Of a stretch of 64,000 nucleotides of DNA, positions 57,013 through 64,000 are shown piece after piece. The notes below the pieces were generated by a model, which had not been told where the DNA came from, ran no database searches, and saw only the letters and a list, made by a program, of their open reading frames with translations. A program made the position numbers and the translations under genes. Position 1 is the first letter of the stretch. The number at the start of each line of letters is the position of its first letter. Origin of the DNA: JAIVJM01 sp963816985 (GTDB taxonomy: Bacteria > Acidobacteriota > Blastocatellia > Pyrinomonadales > Pyrinomonadaceae); contig CAWFMF010000004.1 of the NCBI GenBank assembly GCA_963816985.1, positions 1,798,001 to 1,862,000 on the forward strand. The letters run 5' to 3'.

Positions 57013-57285
57013 TTAGTCGAGCATGACGACTTCGCCGTCCACGACGCGTGCGAGGTACTCGCCGTCGCGCATGAGCCAGGCGACGCGGCGGCCCGCGCGT
57101 GAGAGTTCGGCCCACTCGCTCCGCTTCTTGGGGTTCTGTTCGATGAGGACTGCGCCGCCCGCGAGCCCGACGTGGCGGAGGCCCGAACGCGCGAAGCGTT
57201 GGACGCCGCGACCGCCGCCGAAGAGCTTCTCGAAGGCGACGAGAATCTGTCCGGGCGTCGGCAGCTCCGCGTCGCCCTCAGTCAC
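57013..57285 (-). CDS. Small protein of unknown function coupled to a response regulator
   Basis: 90 residues from a GTG (57285) that overlaps the receiver gene's stop (GTGA). Sequence: TPGQILVAFEKLFGGGRG, then VLIEQNPKKRSEWAELSRAGRRVAWLMRDGEYLARVVDGEVVMLD. The C-terminus reads as a beta-rich fold and the N-terminus as one helix. No signal peptide. Coupling to the receiver gene suggests a shared pathway; function unknown. Confidence 0.65.
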   Translation of the reverse strand: MTEGDAELPTPGQILVAFEKLFGGGRGVQRFARSGLRHVGLAGGAVLIEQNPKKRSEWAELSRAGRRVAWLMRDGEYLARVVDGEVVMLD

Positions 57286-57731
57286 GCCTGCGGCTCCGAC
57301 TCCGGCTTGTTGAGGATGATGTTCGCGGGGGCGGGCGGCCTGTGGCCTTCGGGGTGTGCGTCCTGCTGTATGAGGTTGTGTACCAGCTCGATGAGCACCT
57401 TGGCGCTGTAGGGCTTGGAGATGTAGGCGTCGAAGCCCGCTTCGAGGACGCGCTGGCGATCCTGATTGCTGGCGAAGGCGGTGACGGCGACGCAGGGGAT
57501 GTGGCGCGTGCGCTCGTCTTCGCGCAGCGCGCGGAGCGTGCCCCAGCCGTCGAGCACGGGCATCGAGAGGTCTATCAGCGCGAGCGCAGGCACTTCGGCG
57601 CGCGCCGCGTCCACGGCTTCGAGCCCGTCGCGCGCCTCGCGGATGCTGTAGCCCTCGATCTCCAGCATCAGCCGCAGGAGTTCGCGGTTGTCGTCGTAGT
57701 CGTCGGCAATGAGTATGCTTTGGGCAGGCAT
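57282..57731 (-). CDS. Single-domain response regulator
   Basis: 149 residues: receiver fold with acidic pocket DDYDD (ILIADDYDDNREL), phosphoacceptor Asp in LALIDLSMPVLDGW, Thr in VAVTAF, and Lys in YISKPYSAKVLIELV. No output domain; the C-terminal ~20 residues are a Pro-rich tail (EGHRPPAPANII). It must act by protein interaction. The cognate kinase is not adjacent; the frameshifted hybrid kinase lies ~12 kb away. Confidence 0.9.
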   Translation of the reverse strand: MPAQSILIADDYDDNRELLRLMLEIEGYSIREARDGLEAVDAARAEVPALALIDLSMPVLDGWGTLRALREDERTRHIPCVAVTAFASNQDRQRVLEAGFDAYISKPYSAKVLIELVHNLIQQDAHPEGHRPPAPANIILNKPESEPQA

Positions 57732-58202
57732 CTTCGTCGGGATTAACTTCGCCGAGAACCTCTCTCGAATCTCTCCGCTTCGTTCGTCGCGGGCGCACTC
57801 TTCCGGCGCCGGATTTAAAAGGGGAGACCCGAAACGCCGTTATAGCGCGAGCGGTCGGGCGGAGTCAAATCCTTCGGAAGCGCGCGGCCCGGCTCTAAGT
57901 ACGCTTATGAACAAAGATTTACGCGCGACACCCCTCGCCGGATTCACGCCCGTCGCGCTTCGCGGATTGCGCTCAGTCGCCCGCCCGCGCGCGCTAAGGG
58001 TCTGGGGAACAGTCTCTTGACACCGTTCCGCGTGGGCGTCCATAATCCGAACGCCGTCGCCGTTTAAGGCTTCGGGCGTCTTATCAGCGACTCGCAAATA
58101 TTGACCGGAGAACTTCACCGGAAGGGTGGCCCCCGTCATGCCGGTCAACTTCAGCTTCGTCCCGAAGCGCACACACCACAGCAGCGAAGGAGAGGATACA
58201 CG
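57732..58202. other. Intergenic region between divergent genes
   Basis: 471 bp. It holds a good sigma-70-like promoter for the rightward gene (58017-58046). A GC-rich stretch 57950-58000 (GCGCTCAGTCGCCCGCCCGC) has no clear structure. No credible ORF, although short frames occur. Confidence 0.5.
58017..58046 (+). promoter_or_regulatory. Sigma-70-like promoter
   Basis: TTGACA (58017-58022), an 18-bp spacer, then CATAAT (58041-58046). It lies ~157 nt ahead of the GTG of the coiled-coil protein, implying a leader of about 150 nt. Confidence 0.6.
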
Positions 58203-59681
58203 GTGTCCAGCGGAGACTTGGAACAGAGCTTGCGCGCAGACATTGAGAGCTACGTCAACGGTCGCCTGAGCGGGTTGCAGGAGGAGGTCGCGCGCCTCCA
58301 GAGCCAGTTCAACGAAGCCTTCACGCGGCTCCTCGAACGGATGGACGGCGCGGCGCAGACGGACGCTTCCGTCGCCGTCGCCATCTCGGAGCACCTGCGC
58401 GGCGCGCACAACGCCGGCATCGAGGCCGCCGCCGCCGAGTCTTCGCGCGCCCGCGCCTCCTCCGACATCGCCATCATCAAGGCGGCGATTGACGACCTCG
58501 AATCGCAGCACACGCAGGCCGACATCCTCAACGCGCTCGTCAACCGCGCGGTGAGCTTCGCGCCGCGCATCGCCTTCTTCGTCGTCAAGAACGACCGCGC
58601 GACGGGCTGGCGCGCGCGCGGCCTCGAAGGCACGGTCGGCGACGACGCGGTGCGCGAAATCTCGATGCAGCTCACCTCCGACACGCTCGTCAGCGAGGTC
58701 GTGCGGACGCGCTCCTCTTGGAGCGGGAGCCCCGGCGCGCACGCCGACGACCACCAGCTTTACGGGAAGTTCGGCGACGAGCCGCCGCAACGCGTCGTCG
58801 CCGTGCCGATGGTGGCGCGCGAGAAGGCCGTCGCCGTGCTCTACGCCGACAGCGCCGGTCAGGACGCGGGCGCGGTCAACCTCGAAGCCCTTGAGACGCT
58901 CGTCCGCGTCGCCGGGATGTCGGTCGAGCTGCTGGCCGCGCGCCGCAACGCGCCCGCCGCCGCCGCCCCGGCTTCGGCCTCGGCACACGCGCCCGCGCCG
59001 GAAGAGCCCGCACACTATGAAGCGGCTGAGGCGTCCGCGCCCGCGCACGAGACCGAGACGCGGCACGAGCCCGAAGCCGAGCCCGCCGCCGTCGGCGACT
59101 TTGAAGCGCAGCCGACGGGCTTCGACTCGCAGCCTCAGTCTTTCGAGTCGCAGCCGCAGACCTTTGAAGAGCAGCCGGAACCGTCCTACTCCGCGCCTTC
59201 GTTCGAGCCCGCCGAGAGCGCGGAGCCCGCGCGCGCCGAAACGTGGGGCGGGGGCGCGGAATATTCAGACACGCCTGCGGTGGAAACTCCTCCGGCGGCG
59301 GCGGAGCCCGCGCGCGCGCCCGAAGTCTCGCCGCTCGGCGCGACTTCACGCCGTTACGGCGCGATGGACATGGACTTCCCCGTCGAGGTCGGCGAAGAGG
59401 AGCGACGCTACCACAACGAGGCTCGCCGCTTCGCGCGCCTCCTCGTCTCCGAGATCAAGCTCTACAACGAGCAGAAGGTTCGTGAAGGCGTGGACGCGGG
59501 CGACCTCTACAACCGCCTCCGCGAAGACATAGACCGCTCGCGGCAGATGTACGACAAGCGCGTGAGGCCGGAAGTCTCCGCGCGCTACGACTACTTTCAC
59601 CACGAGCTTGTCCAGATGCTCGCGGGCGGAGACGCTTCGCGCCTCGGCGAAGGCTACCCCGGCTCGTTCGTCTCGGCCTGA
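58203..59681 (+). CDS. Coiled-coil protein with GAF-like domain
   Basis: 492 residues from GTG 58203 (GGAGAGGAT upstream). An N-terminal coiled coil (~1-90: DLEQSLRADIESYVNGRLSGLQEEVARLQSQ) leads to a GAF-like sensory fold (~100-265: LNALVNRAVSFAPRIAFFVVKNDRATGWRARGLEG, VAVPMVAREKAVAVLYAD). Then comes a ~150-residue Ala/Glu/Pro-rich linker containing GFDSQPQSFESQPQTFEEQP repeats. A conserved-looking C-terminal helical domain follows (RRYHNEARRFARLLVSEIKLYNEQKVREG, LYNRLREDIDRSRQMYDKRV). Cytosolic; probably a scaffold or signalling protein. Role unknown. Confidence 0.75.
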   Translation: MSSGDLEQSLRADIESYVNGRLSGLQEEVARLQSQFNEAFTRLLERMDGAAQTDASVAVAISEHLRGAHNAGIEAAAAESSRARASSDIAIIKAAIDDLESQHTQADILNALVNRAVSFAPRIAFFVVKNDRATGWRARGLEGTVGDDAVREISMQLTSDTLVSEVVRTRSSWSGSPGAHADDHQLYGKFGDEPPQRVVAVPMVAREKAVAVLYADSAGQDAGAVNLEALETLVRVAGMSVELLAARRNAPAAAAPASASAHAPAPEEPAHYEAAEASAPAHETETRHEPEAEPAAVGDFEAQPTGFDSQPQSFESQPQTFEEQPEPSYSAPSFEPAESAEPARAETWGGGAEYSDTPAVETPPAAAEPARAPEVSPLGATSRRYGAMDMDFPVEVGEEERRYHNEARRFARLLVSEIKLYNEQKVREGVDAGDLYNRLREDIDRSRQMYDKRVRPEVSARYDYFHHELVQMLAGGDASRLGEGYPGSFVSA

Positions 59682-59691
59682 CAGTTTTCAA

Positions 59692-59909
59692 AGCCCTGAA
59701 AGGGCTCAAGACAATAGCCGGGGGCAGAGCGAACGCGAGTGAGCGCCGCCCCCGGTTCGCTTAAGATAAAGCATTCCGACCCTGAAGGGGTCGCAGATTC
59801 AACGTTGAATCTACGACCCCTTCAGGGTCGAATTTCTTTCCTCGTCTATTCCGGGGGCGGCGTGCTCTCGCACTTGCCCCCGGCTATTATCTTCATCCCC
59901 TTCGGGGAT
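59692..59909. repeat. Composite palindromic element, copy 4
   Basis: 218 bp, starting 11 nt after the coiled-coil gene. AGCCCTGAAAGGGCT, ACAATAGCCGGGGGC, central TTCCGACCCTGAAGGGGTCG and mirror CGACCCCTTCAGGGTCGAAT, then CCCCCGGCTATTATCTTCAT and CCCCTTCGGGG. Arms are shorter than in copies 2 and 5. Confidence 0.9.
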
Positions 59910-60107
59910 GTTGCGGCGCGGCTTTTCTACTGCTCCTCCGGGCAAACGATGCCCGCGCGGCGTCGCATCCAACCGGCGTTTGAAAGCGCCTTAAATTGAT
60001 TTCAACAAATCCCTGCGGCAAACGGTTATAATCCTTCTCCCCCCGAAACTTCCCCGTCTGCCGCGCGCCTGCTGAACAGACGCGCGGCGAGAAGAAAGAA
60101 GAGCGTC

Positions 60108-62453
60108 TTGAGAATCCATTTCGACCGCCACCGCCTGACCTTCATCGTCGCCCTCTGCGCGTCGCTCGCGGCGGCGGCGACGTTGCCCTTCGTCGTCGCC
60201 AGTTGCCGCACGCAGACGCGCGACGAGCCCGCTGCCTTCGAGCGCCTGCGCGGGCTCACGCGCGGCGGTGCGATGCCCGCCGAAACGACGGTCGCGCAAC
60301 TCGCCTCCGAGCACGCGGGCACGCGCACGGGCGCACTCGCGCTCGTCCTCCAGTCGCGCCTGCGCGCCGCCGCCAACAACTTCGCGGGCGCGGCCTCTCT
60401 GCTCTCTTCGAGAGACATCAAGGGTCAGACGGCGATTGGAGACTACGCGCTCTGGCTGCGGGCCGACGCGCTTGAGAAGACGGGTCGAAGGGCCGAGGCG
60501 CGCGCGGCGTTGGAAGAGCTGGCGCGCGACTTCCCCGATTCATTGCGCGCGCGTGAGGCCGCCTTGCGCGCCGCGCAGATGCTCGCGCAGGACGGGCAAG
60601 GAGCGGGCGTCCCCCTCGCCGTCAAGAGTCTCGCCGACGCGGACGACCGCGACGCGCTCCTCCTCACGGCCAAGGCTTACGAGCAGACGGGCGACGCTCT
60701 GCGCGCGCTCGCCGCCTACCGCCGCCTCTACTTCTACGCGAACGGCACGATGACGACCGACGCGGAAGCCACCGCCGCCTTCGCGCGTCTCTCGTCAACG
60801 CCCGCGCCCGCCAACGCCGAAGAGGCCACGGCGCGCGCCGAACGTCTCTTCCAGTCGAAGCGCTACGCCGAAGCCGTTGACGCCTACGAAGACGCCTTCG
60901 GTCGCTACGTCTCGACGGCCACGCCGCAGGCCCGCCTGCGACGCGGGACGGCGGCCTTCAACGCGCGCCGCGCGCCGGAGACGATTGCCTCGCTCAACGC
61001 CGTCCCCGCCTCCGCCGGAGAGACGCGCGCCGAGGCGCTCCATTATCTCGCGCAGCACTACGCGCGCGCCCGCCAGTGGGACGTGGCGCGCACGACGCTC
61101 TCGGAGATGTCGCGCGCCTTCCCGAAGAGTGAATGGACGAAGCGCGCCGTCGTCGCCGCAGGGGTCGCGGCGCGCGACGCGAAGAACACGTTCGAGGCGG
61201 CGAGCTTCTACCGCCTCGCCGTCGAGTCCTTCCCCGGCGAGCCCGAAGTCGCGGGCGCGCAGTTCGAGTTGGCTTGGGCCGCGCACGACGCGAAGAGGCT
61301 CGACGAATCCTCGCGCCTCCTGATTGAACACCTCGCCTCTTACGCCGACCGCAACACCGACAACCGAGGCCGCGCGGGTTACTGGGCCGCGCGCGACTCC
61401 GAGCGGTCGGGTCGTCTCGCCGAGGCGCGCGCCATCTACGAGGCGATGCTCGAACGCTACGACGCCAACTGGTACGGCTATCTGTCCAAGCAGCGCCTCG
61501 AAGCCATGAAGCAGGGCGGCGCGCGCGTCCCTCAAACTAACTTCGCGCCCGGCTCGACGGTCGCCCGCGCCGTCGCCAACCTCAAGCCCGTCATCAATCC
61601 CGAAGAGACCGCCGGGCCGCGCGAGGCCGCGCGACTCAAGCGCGCCGAAGAGCTGGCCGCCGTCGGGATGGAGGCGGACGCGCACGCCGAGCTCGACCGC
61701 GCGCTCGAAGCCGCGCCGACGAGCCCGCGCCTCAACCTCGCCAAAGCGAAACTCCACCGCGCGCGCAACGACAACGTGCAGGCCTTCAACGTCCTGCGCC
61801 GCAGCTTCCCCGACTACTCGCAGATGGAGGTCGAGGAGCTGACGCCCGACGAGTGGGACGTCTTCTACCCGCTCGCCTTCTGGGACATCATCATGCAGGA
61901 GTCGCGCGCCAAGAGTCTCGACCCCTACACCGTCGCCGGTCTCATCCGTCAGGAGTCGGTCTTCAACCCGCGCGCCGCTTCGCACGCCGACGCCTACGGC
62001 CTCATGCAACTGCTCGTCCCGACCGCGCGCCTGACGGCGAAGCGCTACGGCGTCGGCTCGGACATCAACGTCGAGGCGCTCTTCCAGCCGCGCCTCAACA
62101 TCCAGCTCGGCACGTCCTACCTCAAAGACCAGTTCGACAAGTTCGGACGCATCGAGTACGTCGCCGCCGCCTACAACGCCGGGCCGGGCCGCGCCGTCGC
62201 GTGGCGCGCGTCCCTGCCGCTCCAGATGGACGAGTGGGCCGAGGCCATCCCTTTCCGCGAGACGCGCGGCTACGTGCAAGGCGTCGTCCGCAACCTCCTC
62301 CAGTACCGCCGCCTCTACGACGAGCAGGGCCGCTTCCGCCCCGAAGTCGGCTCGCGCGCCGTGCGTCCGTCAATAGAAGCGGCGATGCCCACCGGGTCGC
62401 CCGCCGCGACGAACGCGCGCCCGCGCCGCGTTTCAAGTAACGAGGAAGAGTGA
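60108..62453 (+). CDS. Soluble lytic transglycosylase with TPR-like solenoid
   Basis: 781 residues; TTG start preceded by GAAGAAAGAAGAG. A hydrophobic signal (ALCASLAAAATLPFVVASC) may be lipoprotein-like. Residues ~40-600 are helical TPR-like repeats (e.g. RTQTRDEPAAFERL..., YAEAVDAYEDAFGRYV, EAASFYRLAVESFPGEPEV). The C-terminal ~180 residues form an SLT domain: AGLIRQESVFNPRAASHADAYGLMQLLVP (catalytic Glu ~617) and YVAAAYNAGPGRAVAWR, GYVQGVVRNLLQYRRLY. It cleaves peptidoglycan glycan strands in the periplasm. The stop overlaps a GTG (GTGA). Upstream sequence holds TATAAT at 60027-60032. Confidence 0.9.
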   Translation: MRIHFDRHRLTFIVALCASLAAAATLPFVVASCRTQTRDEPAAFERLRGLTRGGAMPAETTVAQLASEHAGTRTGALALVLQSRLRAAANNFAGAASLLSSRDIKGQTAIGDYALWLRADALEKTGRRAEARAALEELARDFPDSLRAREAALRAAQMLAQDGQGAGVPLAVKSLADADDRDALLLTAKAYEQTGDALRALAAYRRLYFYANGTMTTDAEATAAFARLSSTPAPANAEEATARAERLFQSKRYAEAVDAYEDAFGRYVSTATPQARLRRGTAAFNARRAPETIASLNAVPASAGETRAEALHYLAQHYARARQWDVARTTLSEMSRAFPKSEWTKRAVVAAGVAARDAKNTFEAASFYRLAVESFPGEPEVAGAQFELAWAAHDAKRLDESSRLLIEHLASYADRNTDNRGRAGYWAARDSERSGRLAEARAIYEAMLERYDANWYGYLSKQRLEAMKQGGARVPQTNFAPGSTVARAVANLKPVINPEETAGPREAARLKRAEELAAVGMEADAHAELDRALEAAPTSPRLNLAKAKLHRARNDNVQAFNVLRRSFPDYSQMEVEELTPDEWDVFYPLAFWDIIMQESRAKSLDPYTVAGLIRQESVFNPRAASHADAYGLMQLLVPTARLTAKRYGVGSDINVEALFQPRLNIQLGTSYLKDQFDKFGRIEYVAAAYNAGPGRAVAWRASLPLQMDEWAEAIPFRETRGYVQGVVRNLLQYRRLYDEQGRFRPEVGSRAVRPSIEAAMPTGSPAATNARPRRVSSNEEE

Positions 62454-62495
62454 GAGGGATTTTGAAATTGAAGCGAGTTACAACGCAGGATAAAA

Positions 62496-62569
62496 CTGTA
62501 GGGGCAGGGCTTGTCCCTGCCCGCTCAAGTCACGAGAGCGGCGGGCAGGGACAAGCCCTGCCCCTACAG
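62496..62569. repeat. Palindromic repeat, family B copy 2
   Basis: 29-bp perfect arms CTGTAGGGGCAGGG... (62496-62524) and mirror (62541-62569), 16-nt loop. Same arms as the copy at 2127-2202. It lies just after the transglycosylase stop, inside the potential 5' part of the PEGA-TPR gene frame. Confidence 0.85.
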
Positions 62570-62605
62570 ACTTGCCCACCGTCGCGGCTTCTCTCAAACG
62601 CTTTT

Positions 62606-63577
62606 GTGTCCGGGCATCTTGTGCGTCTGTTGCTTTCCGGACTCCCCGTCTTGCTCTGCCTCCTCGTGCTCGGCGCGCACGATTCGTCCGCGCAGAAGAA
62701 AGGAAAGGGCGCTGCTCCTTCAACGAAGTCGGCGACGACGAAGACCGGCGCGCGCTCCATCATTGTTAAGACGCAACCCGGCGCGCTCGTCTGGATGGAC
62801 GAAGTGCGGCGCGGCGCGGCGGACACTTCCGGTCAACTCCAACTCGCTAACGTCTCGGCGGGCCGTCACACCTTGCGCGTCCGCGCGGGCGGCTTTGCCG
62901 AGCGCACGCTCGCCGTCCTGCCCGCTCAGAGAGGCTTGATAGAAGTCCGCCTCACGCCGACGACCGACGAGGCCGAGCTGCTCTTTCAACAAGCCGAGGC
63001 GGCGCGCGAGAAGGCGGGAGGCGCGCAGCAGTCCGTCGAGCTTTACCGCCGCGCCCTCGCCTTACGTTCGCGTTTCCCCGCCGCGCGCGTCGGCCTCGCG
63101 CGCTCCCTGATGGGAACGGACGACCACGACGGCGCGCTCGAACAACTCGCCGCCGCGCGCCGCGTCCGCCCCTCCTACCCCGAAGCCTCGGCGGTCGAGG
63201 GAAGAGTCCTGCGCGGCCTCGGAGACCCCGACGCGGCCATCGAAGCCTACCGCCGCGCCATCCGCGAGGGCCGGGGCTTCCAGCCCGAAGCCTACACGGG
63301 GCTCGGCATCGTCTTCGAAGAGAAGGGCGAACACGAAGAGGCCGTCAACGCCTTCCGCAAGGCCGTCGCGCAACTCTCCGACACAGAGCCCGTGCTCTAC
63401 GAACTGCTCGGCAGAAACTACGAGAAGCTTGAGCGTTGGAAGGACGCCGCCAACGCCTACGAGAAATATCTCCAACTCGCGCCCGAAGGCAGCCACGCCA
63501 GCGCCATCCGCTCCATCATCGAACAACTCCAACGACAGGCCGCCGAGCAGGAACAGCAGACGACGCCGGACGACTAA
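62606..63577 (+). CDS. PEGA-like and TPR domain secreted protein
   Basis: 323 residues if started at GTG 62606, which opens a signal peptide (VRLLLSGLPVLLCLLVLGAHDSSAQ). A GTG at 62450 that overlaps the transglycosylase stop (GTGA) is in the same frame, but would add residues encoded by a palindromic repeat. Residues ~50-115 form a PEGA-like beta domain (SIIVKTQPGALVWMDEVRRG, LANVSAGRHTLRVRAGGFAERT). Four or five TPR repeats follow (ALEQLAAARRVRPSYPEASAV, AIEAYRRAIREGRGF, EEAVNAFRKAVAQL, WKDAANAYEKYLQLAPEG). Acts extracytoplasmically, likely as a scaffold. Confidence 0.8.
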   Translation: MSGHLVRLLLSGLPVLLCLLVLGAHDSSAQKKGKGAAPSTKSATTKTGARSIIVKTQPGALVWMDEVRRGAADTSGQLQLANVSAGRHTLRVRAGGFAERTLAVLPAQRGLIEVRLTPTTDEAELLFQQAEAAREKAGGAQQSVELYRRALALRSRFPAARVGLARSLMGTDDHDGALEQLAAARRVRPSYPEASAVEGRVLRGLGDPDAAIEAYRRAIREGRGFQPEAYTGLGIVFEEKGEHEEAVNAFRKAVAQLSDTEPVLYELLGRNYEKLERWKDAANAYEKYLQLAPEGSHASAIRSIIEQLQRQAAEQEQQTTPDD

Positions 63578-63797
63578 GCCCCGAAGGGGCGCGAGATAAT
63601 AGCCGGGGGCAGAGCGAAGGCGAAAGCCTGAGCGCCGCCCCCGGAACAGACGAGAAAACAATTCCGACCCTGAAGGGGTCGCACCTCAACGTCGGTGCGA
63701 CCCCTTCAGGGTCGGAATCTTTTATTTACACTCGACCGGGGGCGTCGCAAACTTCGTTTGCTTTGCCCCCGGCTATTATCTCGCGCCCCTTCGGGGC
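63578..63797. repeat. Composite palindromic element, copy 5
   Basis: 220 bp beginning on the base after the PEGA-TPR stop (TAA 63575-63577). GCCCCGAAGGGGC, GCGAGATAATAGCCGGGGGC, central arms ATTCCGACCCTGAAGGGGTC and mirror around ACCTCAACGTCGGT, then GCCCCCGGCTATTATCTCGC and CCCCTTCGGGGC. The most symmetric copy. Confidence 0.92.
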
Positions 63798-63839
63798 TCT
63801 CTCGAAATCATCCCGAATCGCAAAGGCCGCCGCATCCCT

Positions 63840-63947
63840 TCACAACAGCCCCAACTTGCTCGCCAGAAAGACGAGGATGAAGGCGAGCGCTAAGAACGTC
63901 GCCAGCCATGGATACTTGCCCATCGGGCATTTGCCTTGTTCGCTCAT
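63840..63947 (-). CDS. Small membrane protein (35 residues)
   Basis: ATG 63947 with GAGAGATTT upstream; the product is MSEQGKCPMGKYPWLATF... with one hydrophobic helix (ATFLALAFILVFLASKLGLL) of about 20 residues, topped by a short Cys-Pro-Met-Gly head. No homolog recognised. It converges with the composite palindrome, which would lie 3' of it. The single-helix layout, good start context and clean placement support it. Confidence 0.55.
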   Translation of the reverse strand: MSEQGKCPMGKYPWLATFLALAFILVFLASKLGLL

Positions 63948-64000
63948 AAATCTCTCGGCGCGTGAGTTCGTCGCCGTCGAGCCGGATTATAAGTCGCCAC

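Noticed and set aside
60001..60032. Strong promoter for the transglycosylase (TATAAT at 60027)
   Set aside because: No -35 hexamer at 16-19 nt spacing; kept only as a remark in the gene entry.

Overview
This is a contiguous stretch of a high-GC bacterial chromosome with short intergenic gaps. The gene repertoire suggests Acidobacteriota, most likely Blastocatellia / Pyrinomonadaceae: an Oar-like carboxypeptidase-regulatory TonB receptor, von Willebrand A proteins with acidobacterial-style N-termini, DUF4394 / Calx-beta / DUF4214 surface proteins, and many intergenic palindromes. This is inference from gene content; the window has no rRNA or other marker gene.

Layout. 1-8.3 kb: end of ygfZ, a secreted GH75-like protein, a methyltransferase-DUF72 pair, a large Oar-like TonB receptor and a secreted protein. 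8.3-15.3 kb: a vitamin B12 acquisition operon made of a cobalamin riboswitch, terminator, BtuB-like receptor (one-base frameshift), DUF5522, btuF, btuD, btuC and a PduO-type adenosyltransferase. 15.3-24.5 kb: a DUF4394/Calx-beta/DUF4214 exported protein, YjbQ, a BlaI-BlaR1 pair in which BlaR1 carries a TonB-type C-terminus, a DUF1570-like peptidase with TPRs, and BioY. 24.6-33.7 kb: membrane transport and energetics (proton pyrophosphatase, CstA-type carbon starvation transporter, lysine-6-dehydrogenase-like enzyme, cationic amino acid permease). 33.8-39.1 kb: a sulfur-themed stretch with a rhodanese lipoprotein holding an in-frame UGA at a likely selenocysteine position, a collapsed sulfate ABC transporter (sbp fused to a decapitated cysA), and an MBL-rhodanese enzyme. 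39.4-48.5 kb: a TIGR01777 epimerase, DUF445, a CHASE-PAS-PAS hybrid histidine kinase (frameshifted), L,D-transpeptidase, PilZ protein and VanY-type carboxypeptidase. 48.6-64 kb: two VWA proteins, an orphan DUF433 antitoxin, xseA-xseB-ispA, an ARPP-1 protein, a response regulator pair, a GAF-like coiled-coil protein, a lytic transglycosylase, a PEGA-TPR protein and a 35-residue membrane miniprotein.

Repeats are a major theme. Five copies of a ~225 bp composite palindrome (five nested hairpins, mirror symmetric) lie just 3' of genes at 36.3, 45.1, 55.6, 59.7 and 63.6 kb. At least eleven other head-to-head palindromes of several arm families occupy gaps, and some supply coding sequence or stop codons to flanking genes (btuC N-terminus, DUF5522 N-terminus, cysA stop).

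Most notable: (1) the UGA in the rhodanese lipoprotein at 33953-33955, followed at SECIS spacing by a perfect 7-bp hairpin with a G-leading loop; (2) the composite palindrome family; (3) the sbp-cysA deletion junction with 7-nt microhomology; (4) a hairpin that buries the ribosome binding site of the TIGR01777 gene. Four one-base frameshifts (btuB, sbp, histidine kinase, second VWA gene) mean that assembly indels must be excluded before any of these is called a true pseudogene.
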